Below, piece after piece: positions 1-9,050 of a stretch of DNA of 64,000 bases (positions are counted from its first letter, which is position 1; each line of letters begins with the position of its first letter). The stretch comes from Oscillospiraceae bacterium (lineage in GTDB: Bacteria; Bacillota_A; Clostridia; Oscillospirales; Oscillospiraceae), in contig JAFTKA010000010.1 of NCBI GenBank assembly GCA_017456105.1, positions 124,001 through 188,000 on the forward strand, in the 5' to 3' direction. A program made the position numbers and the translations under genes. Under the pieces are notes generated by a model. The model was given only the letters and a program-made list of their open reading frames with translations, was not told the DNA's origin and searched no databases.

Positions 1-183
1 ACACATACCGGTTGCCTCCTTCAGTTCCTTGACCAGCTGCCAGGAATTAAAGGCGTCCAAAAAGTTAATAAAGCCGGGTCTGCCGCAGAGGATCTCGATG
101 GGAAGTTCCGTGCCATCGTGCATGTAGATCTTTGCGGGCTTTTGATTGGGGTTACAGCCGTATTTCAGTTCAAATTCCTTCAT
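1..183 (-). CDS. purH: AICAR formyltransferase (PurH-like), N-terminal 61 residues
   Basis: The gene runs off the left edge, so only the first 61 codons are present. It starts at the ATG at 183 and begins [21 protein letters not shown] recognise this opening from the stand-alone clostridial phosphoribosylaminoimidazolecarboxamide formyltransferase, which transfers a formyl group from 10-formyl-THF to AICAR in the penultimate step of IMP synthesis. Bifunctional PurH normally starts with the cyclohydrolase domain; here that activity is supplied by the separate gene just upstream. It is last in the visible purine operon, 10 bases after the previous stop. The family call rests on the N-terminus alone. 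Confidence 0.7.
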   Translation of the reverse strand, partial: MKEFELKYGCNPNQKPAKIYMHDGTELPIEILCGRPGFINFLDAFNSWQLVKELKEATGMC

Positions 184-193
184 AACGCTCTCC

Positions 194-907
194 TTACTGA
201 TGCTTGTTAAAAATCTTTTGCTGATATTCACCGGTTTTCAGGTCGGTGTAACGGACGAAAAGTGAGATCTTGTTGTCGGGGTTCAGGTTTTCCCACAGCA
301 TGGAAGCAAAGCTTTCCATATCGTTATCCATCTTGACCCGCTCAGGCTCACCCTGGAAGGTGGGGATCACGGGGTTTCCGTCGCAGACATAGGTATGCAG
401 GAAATGACCCAGGCCGGCGATTGCCGGATACTCCCAGAAGAACCGGGCACAGGCAGAACCCTCTGCATCAGCAGCCTTCAAAATGGACATCTTGTAGCTG
501 CCATCGTGGGCCTGCAGTCCGGAAATACGGGGCGTCCAGTTAGGGCCGTCGTCCTCAAACATTCTGGTACGCAGGGCAGCTTCCCAGCTCTCGCCCTTGG
601 CTAAGTACTCCCAAATGGTATCGGTCTGATCACCGTTGGTAACGATCAGGCCACAGCCCGCCTGCCGGACAGGGTGATAAATGATCAGGTGAGGATCTTT
701 CATCAGGCTGGGATCGTGAGCCTCGGTGCGGATTCCGTCCGGCTCTAACGAGAAGATCCGGTTGCGGCTGTTAACGCTGCGGCCCATAATGAAATAGGCA
801 GCAACGGAACGAGTGCCGTCGGGGGTTACACCCAGCACGATGCCACGGCCGGGATATGCGTTGGTAGACAATTTCTGCTCCAAAGAGCCGATCTCATAAA
901 CATCCAT
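194..907 (-). CDS. purO: IMP cyclohydrolase, PurO type
   Basis: This 237-residue protein matches the PurO-like IMP cyclohydrolase family, which closes FAICAR to IMP in the last step of purine synthesis. The N-terminus ([19 protein letters not shown]) with an early [17 protein letters not shown] stretch is characteristic. I start it at 907, not at the upstream in-frame ATG at 946, because a GGAG sits about 8 bases before 907 and the longer start would overlap purN. It lies between purN and the formyltransferase gene, so the two halves of PurH chemistry are made as separate proteins. The cytosolic role is inferred from family and operon context. Confidence 0.85.
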   Translation of the reverse strand: MDVYEIGSLEQKLSTNAYPGRGIVLGVTPDGTRSVAAYFIMGRSVNSRNRIFSLEPDGIRTEAHDPSLMKDPHLIIYHPVRQAGCGLIVTNGDQTDTIWEYLAKGESWEAALRTRMFEDDGPNWTPRISGLQAHDGSYKMSILKAADAEGSACARFFWEYPAIAGLGHFLHTYVCDGNPVIPTFQGEPERVKMDNDMESFASMLWENLNPDNKISLFVRYTDLKTGEYQQKIFNKHQ

Positions 908-920
908 TATATGTATCTCC

Positions 921-1550
921 TTATACGATATGTACAGTTCTGCCATCTACGGTAATACGGCCTTCACAGAACAGCCGTACTGCCTGGGGAAGCAGCTTCC
1001 ATTCCGCTTCCTCCATAATACGCTTTTGCAAGGTCTCCGGGGTATCATCGGTACGGACCTCTACCGCTTTTTGGGCGATGATCGGGCCGCCGTCGCACTC
1101 TGCACTGACAAAATGCACCGTAGCACCGGAAAGCTTCACGCCGTAGCGGAGCACTTCCTCGTGAACGTGCAGTCCGTAGTAGCCCTGGCCGCAAAATGCC
1201 GGGATCAGTGCCGGGTGCACATTCATAATGGCGTTGGGATAGGCCTGTACCAGTTCCTCGGTAAAGATGATCATGCAGCCTGCCAGCACCACCAAATCGA
1301 TGTCCAGCTTTTTCAGCATTTCCACCAATGCCACCGTCATAGCCTGATTGGAAGCAAATTCCTTCCGAGGCAACACATAACCGGGAATTCCGGCCTTTGC
1401 GGCCCGCTCCAGAGCATAGGCACCGGCCTTGGAGGAGATCACCGCGGCGATCTGTCCGCCGCCCAGCTCTCCCCTATTCTGGGCATCGATAAGTGCCTGC
1501 AGATTGGTACCGCCGCCGGAAACCAGCACAGCAATTCTTGTATTCTTCAT
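921..1550 (-). CDS. purN: Phosphoribosylglycinamide formyltransferase PurN
   Basis: PurN transfers a formyl group from 10-formyl-THF to GAR, the third step of purine synthesis. The 209-residue protein opens with the Rossmann-like LVSGGGTNLQALI loop and carries the family hallmark VHPALIPAFCGQGYYGLHVH near residues 106-125, followed by the catalytic region SGATVHFVSAECDGGPI with its Asp. The length is normal. The ATG at 1550 is preferred over an in-frame start four codons upstream because GAGG lies 6 bases before it. It follows purM directly (the purM stop is 9 bases upstream), consistent with one transcript. Confidence 0.95.
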   Translation of the reverse strand: MKNTRIAVLVSGGGTNLQALIDAQNRGELGGGQIAAVISSKAGAYALERAAKAGIPGYVLPRKEFASNQAMTVALVEMLKKLDIDLVVLAGCMIIFTEELVQAYPNAIMNVHPALIPAFCGQGYYGLHVHEEVLRYGVKLSGATVHFVSAECDGGPIIAQKAVEVRTDDTPETLQKRIMEEAEWKLLPQAVRLFCEGRITVDGRTVHIV

Positions 1551-1558
1551 AGAAAACC

Positions 1559-2608
1559 TCACACGATGGTGATCTTGTCCTCAGATTTTTCAATCTTACC
1601 GATCACATAAGCGGTCTCGCCGTTGGCTCTGAGGATCTCCAGGGACTTGTCCACATCCTCAGCCTTCACGATAATGCTCATGCCAACACCCATATTGTAG
1701 GTATTGAACATATCCCGCTCGGGGATATTGCCGGTCTTGGCGATCAGATCGAAAATGGGCAGCACCTTAACGGCACTTCTGTCGATCACCGCACCCAAGC
1801 CGTCGGGGATACTGCGGGGAATGTTCTCATAGAAGCCACCGCCGGTGATATGGGAAATACCCTTCACCTCAACCTGCTCCAGAAGAGCCAGCACGGATTT
1901 TACATAGATCTTAGTGGGAACAAGCAGTGCCTCGGCAACGGTCTTGCCGCCCAGCTCCTCACGAGCCACATACAGATCGGGGTTATTGTTGTCAATATCA
2001 AATACCTTCCGGCACAAGGAGAAGCCGTTGGAGTGGATACCGGTGGAGGCCAGGGCGATTACCACGTCCCCTGCGGCCATCTTGGTGTTGTCAATGATCT
2101 TCTTCTTATCCACCACGCCCACGGAGAAGCCTGCCAGGTCATATTCGTCCACAGGCATCATACCGGGGTGCTCGGCAGTCTCACCGCCGATCAGGGCACA
2201 GCCGGACTGAACGCAGCCCTCTGCTACACCGCCAACAATGGTGGCGATTTTCTCGGGGTAGTTCTTGCCGCAGGCGATATAGTCCAGGAAGAACAGGGGC
2301 TTTGCACCGCAGCAGATAATGTCGTTAACGCACATTGCCACCGCATCAATGCCGATGGTATCGTGCTTATCCATGAGAATTGCCAGCTTCACCTTGGTGC
2401 CGCAGCCGTCAGTACCGGAAACCAGCACAGGCTCTTCCATACCGGCAAGGTTCAGACCAAAGCAGCCGCCAAAGCCGCCCACATCGTCCAGGCAGCCCTC
2501 GTTCTTGGTGCGGGCGATGTGTTTTTTCATCAGTTCCACGGATTTATAACCGGCAGTAATGTCCACACCGGCTGCTGCATAGCTTGCAGAATAACTCTTT
2601 TCGCTCAT
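1559..2608 (-). CDS. purM: AIR synthetase PurM
   Basis: Phosphoribosylformylglycinamidine cyclo-ligase converts FGAM and ATP to AIR. The 349-residue protein has the typical opening [20 protein letters not shown], the glycine-rich GGFGGCFGL segment, a conserved TDGCGTK motif, and the second-domain motif [14 protein letters not shown]. An open frame extends about 58 codons further upstream but lies inside purF, so I use the ATG at 2608. Its ribosome site AAAGGA overlaps the purF stop codon, suggesting translational coupling. The length matches the family. Confidence 0.95.
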   Translation of the reverse strand: MSEKSYSASYAAAGVDITAGYKSVELMKKHIARTKNEGCLDDVGGFGGCFGLNLAGMEEPVLVSGTDGCGTKVKLAILMDKHDTIGIDAVAMCVNDIICCGAKPLFFLDYIACGKNYPEKIATIVGGVAEGCVQSGCALIGGETAEHPGMMPVDEYDLAGFSVGVVDKKKIIDNTKMAAGDVVIALASTGIHSNGFSLCRKVFDIDNNNPDLYVAREELGGKTVAEALLVPTKIYVKSVLALLEQVEVKGISHITGGGFYENIPRSIPDGLGAVIDRSAVKVLPIFDLIAKTGNIPERDMFNTYNMGVGMSIIVKAEDVDKSLEILRANGETAYVIGKIEKSEDKITIV

Positions 2609-2612
2609 AATC

Positions 2613-4034
2613 TTATTCCTTTCCGTCCCAGCAGTAGGTGCAAAGCTTGCACTTATCCATACCGATGGCCTTAATAACACCTTCAATGGACTGGAATTCC
2701 AAAGAGGCAAACTTAAATTGCTTGCAAATGCTTTCGCACAGCTTCTTGCCACGCTCTGTAGTGCCGTCGCCGTACTCTTCAATGTGCTTCAGGCCCTCTT
2801 CTCCCTCCAGCTCCACAATGGCACGGCGGGCGATCAGCTCCATATCGCTGGTGGCCCGGGAGAAGTTCAAATACTTACAGCCATACAAAATAGGCGGGCA
2901 GGCAGAACGCATATGCACGGACTTTGCACCGTTGTCATAGAGGAAGTCCACCGTCTCCTGCAGCTGATTGCCCCGGACGATGGAATCGTCCACAAACAGC
3001 AGATTCTTACCCTCGATCAGCTCGTGAACGGGGATCTGCTTCATCTTGGCAACCTTTTTCCGGTCTGCCTTACTGGAGGTGGTAAAGCTTCTGCTCCAGG
3101 TGGGAGTGTACTTGATAAATGCCCGGGCAAAGGGTCTGTGGGCAAAATTGGAGTAGCCGATGGCGTGGGGTGTACCGGAATCCGGAACACCGCCTACATA
3201 GTCGATGCCGTCGCAATTGCCCTTAGCAAGATCCTGCTGGGCAATCAGAGCTCCGTTGCGGTAACGCATTGCCTCCACATTGATACCCTCGTAATTGGAA
3301 GTGGGATATCCATAATAGCTCCACAGGAAGGCACACATTCTCATTTCGCTTCCGGGAGCAGCCAGTTGGGTCATGGAATCGGGAGTCAGCTCCACGATCT
3401 CACCGGGGCCCAGCTCTTTCACGTGCTCATAGTCCAGCTTAGTGTAGGCGAACTGTTCAAAAGAAACACAGTAGCCGTCCTCGTCCTTACCGATCTGGAC
3501 AGGAATTCTGCCCAACCGATCCCGGGCAGCGATCAAATGTCCCTTTTCCGTCAGGATCAGGATATTGGCAGTGCCGTCGATCACCTGTTGGGCATACTGG
3601 ATACCCTCCGCAAAATTGCTCTTCTGATTGATCAGTGCCGCCACCAGCTCTGTAGAGTTGACCTTGCCGCCGGTCATGGCATCAAAATGTCCGTAAGTGG
3701 ACAGACACTGATCGATCAGCTCTTTGTAATTATTGACGATACCCACAGTGCAGATAGCATAGGTTCCCAAATGGGAACGGATCAGCATGGGCTGGGGATC
3801 GGAATCGCTGATACAGCCGATAGCCGCCGTGCCTTGCATCTCATCGAAGATATGCTCAAATTTGGTACGGAAGGGTGAGTTCTCAATATTGTGGATCTTT
3901 CTTTGCAGACCGATCTCTTTATCGTAAGCGGCCATACCGCCCCGACGGGTTCCCAAATGGGAATGATAGTCTACGCCAAAAAAGACCTCCACCATACACT
4001 CGCGTGTGGAAGTAATGCCAAAAAAACCGCCCAT
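2613..4034 (-). CDS. purF: PurF-like amidophosphoribosyltransferase with degenerate glutaminase domain
   Basis: The 473-residue protein aligns with PurF, which makes phosphoribosylamine from PRPP and an amino donor. The C-terminal phosphoribosyltransferase half is intact: the PRPP loop [13 protein letters not shown] lies around residues 353-365, with [13 protein letters not shown] before it and a final CKLCTYC motif like the iron-sulfur ligands of Bacillus PurF. The Ntn glutaminase half is odd. It starts MGGFFG, so the nucleophile Cys1 is Gly. The usual GHxRYATxG and AHNGN motifs are replaced by AIGCISDSD and VGIVNN. AAGGAG is well placed before the ATG, so the start is not in doubt. The operon position supports a PurF role; ammonia or a partner glutaminase may supply nitrogen (inference). 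Confidence 0.85.
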   Translation of the reverse strand: MGGFFGITSTRECMVEVFFGVDYHSHLGTRRGGMAAYDKEIGLQRKIHNIENSPFRTKFEHIFDEMQGTAAIGCISDSDPQPMLIRSHLGTYAICTVGIVNNYKELIDQCLSTYGHFDAMTGGKVNSTELVAALINQKSNFAEGIQYAQQVIDGTANILILTEKGHLIAARDRLGRIPVQIGKDEDGYCVSFEQFAYTKLDYEHVKELGPGEIVELTPDSMTQLAAPGSEMRMCAFLWSYYGYPTSNYEGINVEAMRYRNGALIAQQDLAKGNCDGIDYVGGVPDSGTPHAIGYSNFAHRPFARAFIKYTPTWSRSFTTSSKADRKKVAKMKQIPVHELIEGKNLLFVDDSIVRGNQLQETVDFLYDNGAKSVHMRSACPPILYGCKYLNFSRATSDMELIARRAIVELEGEEGLKHIEEYGDGTTERGKKLCESICKQFKFASLEFQSIEGVIKAIGMDKCKLCTYCWDGKE

Positions 4035-4045
4035 TGTTTACTCCT

Positions 4046-4128
4046 TAAGCTGAGGGGAGTCGAACCACGACAGCCCCACAGCAGTTCTTTCGTTTGTATT
4101 TCTGCTTATCTTCCTTGCCCTCAGCTTA
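4046..4128 (-). promoter_or_regulatory. Structured RNA element between purC and purF
   Basis: The 97-base purC-purF gap contains a perfect 11-bp inverted repeat, TAAGCTGAGGG at 4046-4056 and its complement at 4118-4128. Between the arms are a 5-bp hairpin (AGCAG/CTGCT) and a short GTCG/CGAC hairpin, which together give a three-way junction. On the RNA, the 3' arm ends inside CTTAAGGAG, the purF ribosome site, so folding could limit purF translation. The 3' half (GGTTCGACTCCCCTCAGC) resembles a tRNA or tmRNA T-arm, but no anticodon arm is present. The function is inferred from position only. Confidence 0.5.
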
Positions 4129-4130
4129 GT

Positions 4131-4817
4131 TTATGCAAAAAACAGCTTGTTCAGGGTCATCGGATCGATGTATTCACCGTTCTTGTAGACACGCATATTG
4201 CCGGAAGCCACCTCGTCGATCAGCATAACCTTACCGTCGGGAGCGTAGCCGAACTCGAACTTGATGTCGTACAGGTCCATACCCTTTTCCTTCAGATCGT
4301 CAGCAACGATCTTGGTAATCTTCTGGGTCATATCCTTCAGATCGTCGTACTGCTCCTCGGTCATCACACCGATGGCAACCAGTGCGTCCTTGGTGATCAG
4401 GGGATCGCCCTTGGCATCGTCCTTCAGGGTAGTTTCCACGTAAGCAGGCAGATCGGCACCGGACTCGATCAGATCGCCGTAGCGGCGAATGAAGGAGCCA
4501 ACAGCCTTCATGCGGCAAATGACCTCCAGACCCTTACCAAAGACCTTGGCGGGCAGCACTTCCATGGTGGTATCAGCCAGGTTGGCAGAAACATAGTGGG
4601 TCTTGATGCCGGCAGCATTGATTTTCTCGAAGAAGTAAATGGACATACGCAGGTTTACGTCGCCCACGCCATCGATGGTCAGGCCAACGGCGTTCTCACC
4701 GGGATCGAACACGCCGTCCTTGCCGGTGCAATCGTCCTTGAACTTCAGCAGGCAGTTGCCGTTCTCCAGTGCATAGACATTCTTGGTCTTGCCGGTGTAA
4801 ATCAGTTTCTTTTCCAT
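4131..4817 (-). CDS. purC: SAICAR synthetase PurC
   Basis: PurC ligates aspartate to CAIR with ATP, giving SAICAR. The 228-residue protein begins [20 protein letters not shown]; the GKTK-VY motif is the nucleotide-binding signature. Later segments ([39 protein letters not shown]) fit the family. The ATG at 4817 has AAGGAG about 10 bases upstream. The longer open frame is the shadow of purE. It is second in the operon, 26 bases after purE. The length is normal for bacterial PurC. Confidence 0.95.
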   Translation of the reverse strand: MEKKLIYTGKTKNVYALENGNCLLKFKDDCTGKDGVFDPGENAVGLTIDGVGDVNLRMSIYFFEKINAAGIKTHYVSANLADTTMEVLPAKVFGKGLEVICRMKAVGSFIRRYGDLIESGADLPAYVETTLKDDAKGDPLITKDALVAIGVMTEEQYDDLKDMTQKITKIVADDLKEKGMDLYDIKFEFGYAPDGKVMLIDEVASGNMRVYKNGEYIDPMTLNKLFFA

Positions 4818-4843
4818 AACAATATACTCCTTTGTATAAAAAT

Positions 4844-5332
4844 TTACAGGTTTGCGGCGATGGTTGTGTCCTTCTGAAGGACCTTTTCGGCATCGCTCTT
4901 TCGTTTTGCGTCCAGCTTGGCAGCCAAAGTCGCATCTTCTACTGCGATGATCTGAGCAGCCAGCAGGGCTGCATTGACACCGCCGCCCACAGCCACGGTA
5001 GCCACAGGAATACCGGAGGGCATCTGCACGGTGGACAAAAGGGCGTCCAGACCGTCCATCATACCACCCTTGCAGGGAATGCCGATCACCGGCAGTGTGG
5101 TGTTGGCAGCAATAGCACCTGCCAGATGAGCCGCCATACCGGCAGCACAAATCAGTGCACCAAATCCGTTCTTTCGTGCGTTTATCGCAAAATCGTGAGC
5201 CTCGACAGGTGTTCTGTGAGCAGAATAGATGTGGACTTCATAAGGAATATCCAGCTCCTTCAGCATATCCACCGCTTTCTGCACGATGGGCAGATCACTG
5301 TCGCTGCCCATAATGATACCGACTTTCTTCAT
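4844..5332 (-). CDS. purE: N5-carboxyaminoimidazole ribonucleotide mutase PurE
   Basis: PurE converts N5-CAIR to CAIR (class I) or carboxylates AIR directly. The 162-residue protein opens [14 protein letters not shown], with the SAHRTP loop at about residues 40-45 and [15 protein letters not shown] after it; these are the class I PurE hallmarks. I place the start at 5332, with GGAGG 6-10 bases upstream; the longer frame reads through the riboswitch leader. No purK is visible in the window. It is the first gene of the purine operon and lies directly downstream of the ZTP riboswitch. Confidence 0.95.
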   Translation of the reverse strand: MKKVGIIMGSDSDLPIVQKAVDMLKELDIPYEVHIYSAHRTPVEAHDFAINARKNGFGALICAAGMAAHLAGAIAANTTLPVIGIPCKGGMMDGLDALLSTVQMPSGIPVATVAVGGGVNAALLAAQIIAVEDATLAAKLDAKRKSDAEKVLQKDTTIAANL

Positions 5333-5363
5333 ATGTTTCCCTCCCAAAACCGCCAAAAACCGC

Positions 5364-5403
5364 AAAAGGGCGCACTTGACTTTTGTTTCTGTCAAATGCG
5401 CCC
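5364..5403 (-). terminator. Riboswitch expression platform terminator before purE
   Basis: On the minus strand a 13-bp stem (GGGCGCATTTGAC with GTCAAGTGCGCCC, one G-U pair) is followed by TTTTG. Its 5' arm overlaps the conserved CTGGGC end of the ZTP aptamer, so aptamer folding and terminator folding compete. This predicts read-through into the pur genes when ZTP or ZMP is bound. Confidence 0.8.
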
Positions 5404-5481
5404 AGACGGTCGGCAAAATTTCCTTGCGGAATACATTCTTTGTTCCCTTGTGGTTTTCCACTTTTCCGTCAGTCGCAAAGA
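5397..5481 (-). promoter_or_regulatory. ZTP/ZMP riboswitch (pfl motif) upstream of purE
   Basis: The leader shows the pfl-motif landmarks in order: GACTGACGG, a GTGG-AAAA-CCAC hairpin, AGGGAAC, then GCCGACCGTCTGGGC. The GACGG/CCGTC pair replaces the more usual GGCG/CGCC of the consensus, a compensatory change that supports the fold. This riboswitch class senses the AICAR nucleotide ZMP/ZTP, a sign of 10-formyl-THF shortage, and commonly precedes purine and folate genes. Here it precedes the whole pur operon and ends in a terminator. Confidence 0.87.
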
Positions 5482-5499
5482 ACGATTTAATTCCTTGTA

Positions 5500-5528
5500 A
5501 TTGTATCACGCGGCAAAAACCGTGTCAA
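5500..5528 (-). promoter_or_regulatory. Sigma-A promoter of the purine operon
   Basis: TTGACA (complement at 5523-5528), a 17-base spacer and TACAAT (complement at 5500-5505) form a near-consensus promoter about 20 bases upstream of the riboswitch. The remaining 5529-5600 stretch after pyrB shows no gene. Confidence 0.85.
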
Positions 5529-5600
5529 GGCAAGGAGATCACCTTTCTCCCTTTTTGATAGATTTTTGTCGGTTCATACAATATTTTTGTGGGATTTTCT

Positions 5601-6686
5601 CTATCCTAATTTTTTCTTGCTTTCGCAGTAGACGCAACGGTAGATCCCCTTCTCCGGATTGACGCACTTAAAGGCGTGGGTCAGCTCCTGTTCGGTAGAA
5701 GAAATGCACCGGGGATTATCGCAAACAAGACTATCTAAAAGCAGTTCTTCCGTGGGCATCTGAACACCCTTTTTCGCCTCGTCCAGCAGTTTCAGGATCA
5801 GTGCCATTCTCATGTACTTGCCATTTAATGCCTGGCGGAAATAGGCCGCTCTGGGGTCATTGTCCACCTTGACGCTGATCTCATTAACCCGGGGCAGCGG
5901 GTGCAGTACACGCATCGTCTGCTTGGCAAGCTGCATCTTCTCGGGCGTCAGCACATAGCTGTCCTTCAGCCGTTCATACTCTTCCCAGCTGTCAAACCGC
6001 TCCTGCTGAATCCGGGTCATGTACAGCACGTCCAGCTCCGGCATGGCACTTTCCAAAGAGGTAGTCTCCACATAGGGAAGATCATTCTTCTCCAGCACCT
6101 CAAATTTCATATAGTCCGGCAGCTGCAGCTCCTCCGGAGAGATCAGCACAATATTGATGTTCTTGTACCGGGTCAAAGCAGAAATGAGGGAATGGACAGT
6201 TCTGCCGTACTTCAAGTCTCCGCAGAAGCCCACCGTCAGGTTGTCCAACCGGCCAAGCTCCCGGTAGATGGTCAAAAGGTCAGCCAGGGTCTGGGTGGGG
6301 TGGCAATGTCCACCGTCGCCTGCGTTGATCACAGGGATCGATGCGTTCTTTGCCGCCACATAGGGAGCACCCTCCTTGGGGTGGCGAATGGCCATAATGT
6401 CTGCATAACAGGACAGGATCTTGGCGGTATCCGCCATACTCTCGCCCTTACTGGCAGATGAGGAACTGGCCTGACTGAAGCCGATCACGCTGCCGCCCAG
6501 CTCCAGCATTGCTGCTTCAAAGCTGAGTCGGGTACGGGTGGAAGGCTCAAAGAACAGCGTTGCCAGCTTCTTACCGTGGCAAAGCTCTGCATACTTTTTG
6601 GGGTGCTCGCTGATATCGCAGGCAGTCTCCAGCAGGGCCTGCAGTTCCTCTACAGAAAAATCTACAATATCTATCAGACTTCTCAT
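5601..6686 (-). CDS. pyrB: Aspartate carbamoyltransferase with fused PyrI-like zinc domain
   Basis: The first 305 or so residues are the ATCase catalytic chain that makes carbamoyl-aspartate: [20 protein letters not shown] around residue 46, [17 protein letters not shown], and the aspartate-loop MTRIQQERF. The last 50 or so residues match the zinc domain of the regulatory chain PyrI: C-x4-C, 23 residues, then C-x2-C, the same spacing as in E. coli PyrI. The nucleotide-binding allosteric domain of PyrI is missing. The start is the ATG at 6686, overlapping the pyrE stop as TGATG; a GTG one codon earlier is possible. It is last in the pyrimidine operon. Confidence 0.93.
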   Translation of the reverse strand: MRSLIDIVDFSVEELQALLETACDISEHPKKYAELCHGKKLATLFFEPSTRTRLSFEAAMLELGGSVIGFSQASSSSASKGESMADTAKILSCYADIMAIRHPKEGAPYVAAKNASIPVINAGDGGHCHPTQTLADLLTIYRELGRLDNLTVGFCGDLKYGRTVHSLISALTRYKNINIVLISPEELQLPDYMKFEVLEKNDLPYVETTSLESAMPELDVLYMTRIQQERFDSWEEYERLKDSYVLTPEKMQLAKQTMRVLHPLPRVNEISVKVDNDPRAAYFRQALNGKYMRMALILKLLDEAKKGVQMPTEELLLDSLVCDNPRCISSTEQELTHAFKCVNPEKGIYRCVYCESKKKLG

Positions 6687-7339
6687 CACTTTGCTCCGTT
6701 CACAGCAAGATAATCCTTGATTCTCGTTACGTTCTCTTGGTTAGCAGGGTCTTCTTCCAGATACTCGATAATGTCGTATACATCGACCACGGAGTACACG
6801 GGGAAACCGAATTGCTCCTCGATCTCCTGCATAGCACCCTTTTCGCCCTGACCCTTTTCCTTCCGGTCCACCATGATAAAGGTAGCGATCACCTTGGTGT
6901 TTTCCAGGTGGCTCAGGATCTCCATGCTCTCACGAATGGCAGTACCGGCGGTGATCACGTCCTCAATGATGACGATCTCCTCCCCTGCCTGAGGAACATA
7001 GCCAACGAAAGTGCCGCCCTCGCCGTGATCCTTCACTTCCTTGCGGTTAAAGAAGAAAGGCACATTCAGGCCGTTCCTGGACAGAGCCACAGCCGCGGAA
7101 ATGGACAGAGAAATACCCTTATAGGCAGGGCCGTACAGGACAGCCTGCTTCTTGCCCAGCTTGTCAAAATAGGCCTTGGCGTAGAACTCGCCCATCTTGG
7201 TGATCTGATCGCCGGTCTTGATCATACCGGCATTGACGAAATAAGGGATCTTTCTGCCGGACTTGGCGGTGAAATCACCGAATTTCAGTACACCTGCACT
7301 CTGCAGGAATTCAATAAATTCTCTCTTATAAGCTTCCAT
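6686..7339 (-). CDS. pyrE: Orotate phosphoribosyltransferase PyrE
   Basis: PyrE joins orotate to PRPP to give OMP. The 217-residue protein shows the PRPP-binding motif [13 protein letters not shown] at roughly residue 125, [13 protein letters not shown] near the N-terminus, and the flexible-loop sequence [17 protein letters not shown]. Its start at 7339 has AAGGAGAT upstream. It follows pyrF after about 100 bases and its stop overlaps the pyrB start, which suggests translational coupling. The length is normal. Confidence 0.95.
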   Translation of the reverse strand: MEAYKREFIEFLQSAGVLKFGDFTAKSGRKIPYFVNAGMIKTGDQITKMGEFYAKAYFDKLGKKQAVLYGPAYKGISLSISAAVALSRNGLNVPFFFNRKEVKDHGEGGTFVGYVPQAGEEIVIIEDVITAGTAIRESMEILSHLENTKVIATFIMVDRKEKGQGEKGAMQEIEEQFGFPVYSVVDVYDIIEYLEEDPANQENVTRIKDYLAVNGAK

Positions 7340-7425
7340 ATTTATCTCCTTGTCTGTCATACTGGAAATGAAACGATACCGAGCCTGTGTGGTAGCGATT
7401 ATCTCTACACCGTGCACGTATTGTC

Positions 7426-7442
7426 AGCGGCGACTCGCCGCT
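7426..7442 (-). other. Short hairpin after pyrF
   Basis: AGCGGCGA and TCGCCGCT form a tight palindrome right at the pyrF stop codon. There is no T-run after it on the minus strand, so it is more likely an mRNA-stabilising or pausing hairpin in the pyrF-pyrE gap than a terminator. Confidence 0.4.
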
Positions 7443-8140
7443 TAATCGCAGAACTCTGCCACGCAACGCTCATAGGCCGCCACAGGATCTTCCGCGGCGG
7501 TGATGGGACGACCCACCACGATGTAGTCAGAGCCGATCTCCTTGGCCTGAGCCGGGGTCATGACCCGCTTCTGATCGCCCACGTCGCCGTCGGCAAACCG
7601 CACACCAGGGGTGATGGTGAGGAACTCCTTGCCGCACAGATCGTGGACCTTGCCGGCTTCCAGCGGAGAGCAGACAATGCCGTCAAGGCCGGCATTCTTA
7701 GCGGTCTTTGCATAGTGCATAACCACCTGGTCGATGGGCTTTTCGATCAGCAGATCTCTTTCCAAAGTTTCCTGATCGGTGGAGGTCAGCTGGGTAACGG
7801 CAATCAGCAAAGGCCGTGTGCCGTCAGGTCTTGTCAGACCCTCCAATGCACCCTGCATCATAGTGGTAGCACCGGCGGCGTGGAGATTGGTGATGTCCAC
7901 GTCCAGATTTCGCAGAACGGCCATAGCCTTCTTTACGGTGTTTGGAATATCATGCAGCTTCAGATCCAGAAAGATCTTATGCCCTCTCTTCTTGATCTCC
8001 TTGACGATAGCAGGACCCTCTGCATAGTAAAGCTCCATGCCGATCTTCACAAAGGGCTTTCTGCCGGTGAACTTATCCAGGAAAGCAAAGGTCTGCTCAG
8101 CACTGGCAAAATCACAGGCAATAATCACGTCCTTACCCAT
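7442..8140 (-). CDS. pyrF: Orotidine 5'-phosphate decarboxylase PyrF
   Basis: PyrF decarboxylates OMP to UMP. The 232-residue protein has the catalytic motif FLDLKLHDIPNTVKKA at about residues 56-71 (the D-x-K-x2-D signature), an N-terminal VIIACDFAS strand, and a phosphate-binding end TPGVRF ... DYIVVGRPIT. The ATG at 8140 overlaps the end of pyrD by 8 bases and has GGAGG upstream. It is of the short PyrF class found in Firmicutes. Confidence 0.95.
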   Translation of the reverse strand: MGKDVIIACDFASAEQTFAFLDKFTGRKPFVKIGMELYYAEGPAIVKEIKKRGHKIFLDLKLHDIPNTVKKAMAVLRNLDVDITNLHAAGATTMMQGALEGLTRPDGTRPLLIAVTQLTSTDQETLERDLLIEKPIDQVVMHYAKTAKNAGLDGIVCSPLEAGKVHDLCGKEFLTITPGVRFADGDVGDQKRVMTPAQAKEIGSDYIVVGRPITAAEDPVAAYERCVAEFCD

Positions 8141-9050
8141 TTCTTGCACCTCCGATAATATCACTTAATTTCTCAATTCTATACTTGTCCATAGCCGCCG
8201 GAAGATCACGGATAATATCCCGGCAAGCAAAGGGATTTACAAGATTAGCCGCACCCACCTCAACGGCGGTGGCACCGGCCAGCATCATTTCGATCACGTC
8301 TTCGGCAGAGCTTACGCCGCCCATACCCACCACGGGGATCTTCACGGCACTTGCCACCTGATAGACCATTCTCACTGCCACCGGGAAGATGGCAGATCCG
8401 GAAAATCCTCCCATTTTGTTGGCGATCACAGGCTTTCTGGTGCGAAGATCAATCCGCATGCCAAGCATAGTGTTAATCAGGCTGATGCCGTCCGCACCGG
8501 CGTCCTCACAGGCCTTGGCGATGGATACGATGTCCGTTACATTGGGAGAAAGCTTCACGATCACGGGCTTGGTGGTAACTTTCTTCACAGCCCCGGTAAC
8601 CTCAGCCGCTGCCTTGGGGTCTGTGCCGAAGCTCATACCGCCGCCGTGAACATTGGGGCAGCTGACGTTGACCTCCAGCCAGCCCACCTGCTCTTCCTTA
8701 TCCAGCTTTTCGCAGGTGTAGGCGTAATCTTCCACAGAAAAACCGCTGATATTGGCCATAACCGGCTTGTGGAAGCAGTTTTTCAGCTTGGGAAGTTCCT
8801 GGCTGATAACCTTCTCAACACCGGGATTCTGCAGGCCCACCGCATTGATCATACCGGCAGTACACTCAGCAATCCGGGGTGTAGGGTTACCGAACCGGGG
8901 ATCTTTGGTAGTACCCTTAAAAGAAAATGTACCCAAACAGTTAATGTCATAAAGCTCGGCATACTCATAGCCGAAACCGAAAGTGCCGGAGGCAGGGATC
9001 ACAGGATTGTCAAGGGTGATCCCGCAAAGATCTACACTCAGTCTTCCCAT
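8133..9050 (-). CDS. pyrD: Dihydroorotate dehydrogenase B, catalytic subunit PyrD
   Basis: This 305-residue FMN protein oxidises dihydroorotate to orotate. The active-site Cys lies in EVNVSCPNVHGGG (around residue 130), with FKGTTKDPRFGNPTPRI near residue 44 and FMN phosphate contacts at VVGMGGVSSAEDV. The subtype that pairs with PyrK and NAD is supported by pyrK lying immediately upstream with a 13-base overlap. It is a cytosolic heterotetramer subunit in known relatives. Confidence 0.95.
   Translation of the reverse strand: MGRLSVDLCGITLDNPVIPASGTFGFGYEYAELYDINCLGTFSFKGTTKDPRFGNPTPRIAECTAGMINAVGLQNPGVEKVISQELPKLKNCFHKPVMANISGFSVEDYAYTCEKLDKEEQVGWLEVNVSCPNVHGGGMSFGTDPKAAAEVTGAVKKVTTKPVIVKLSPNVTDIVSIAKACEDAGADGISLINTMLGMRIDLRTRKPVIANKMGGFSGSAIFPVAVRMVYQVASAVKIPVVGMGGVSSAEDVIEMMLAGATAVEVGAANLVNPFACRDIIRDLPAAMDKYRIEKLSDIIGGARNG

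Noticed and set aside
2718..3878. 386-codon plus-strand frame opposite purF
   Set aside because: Antisense shadow of a conserved gene; no family features or start signals.
4046..4128. Possible tRNA or tmRNA gene
   Set aside because: Only the T-arm and acceptor look alike; there is no anticodon arm or CCA, and no tmRNA reading frame. Kept as a structured leader.
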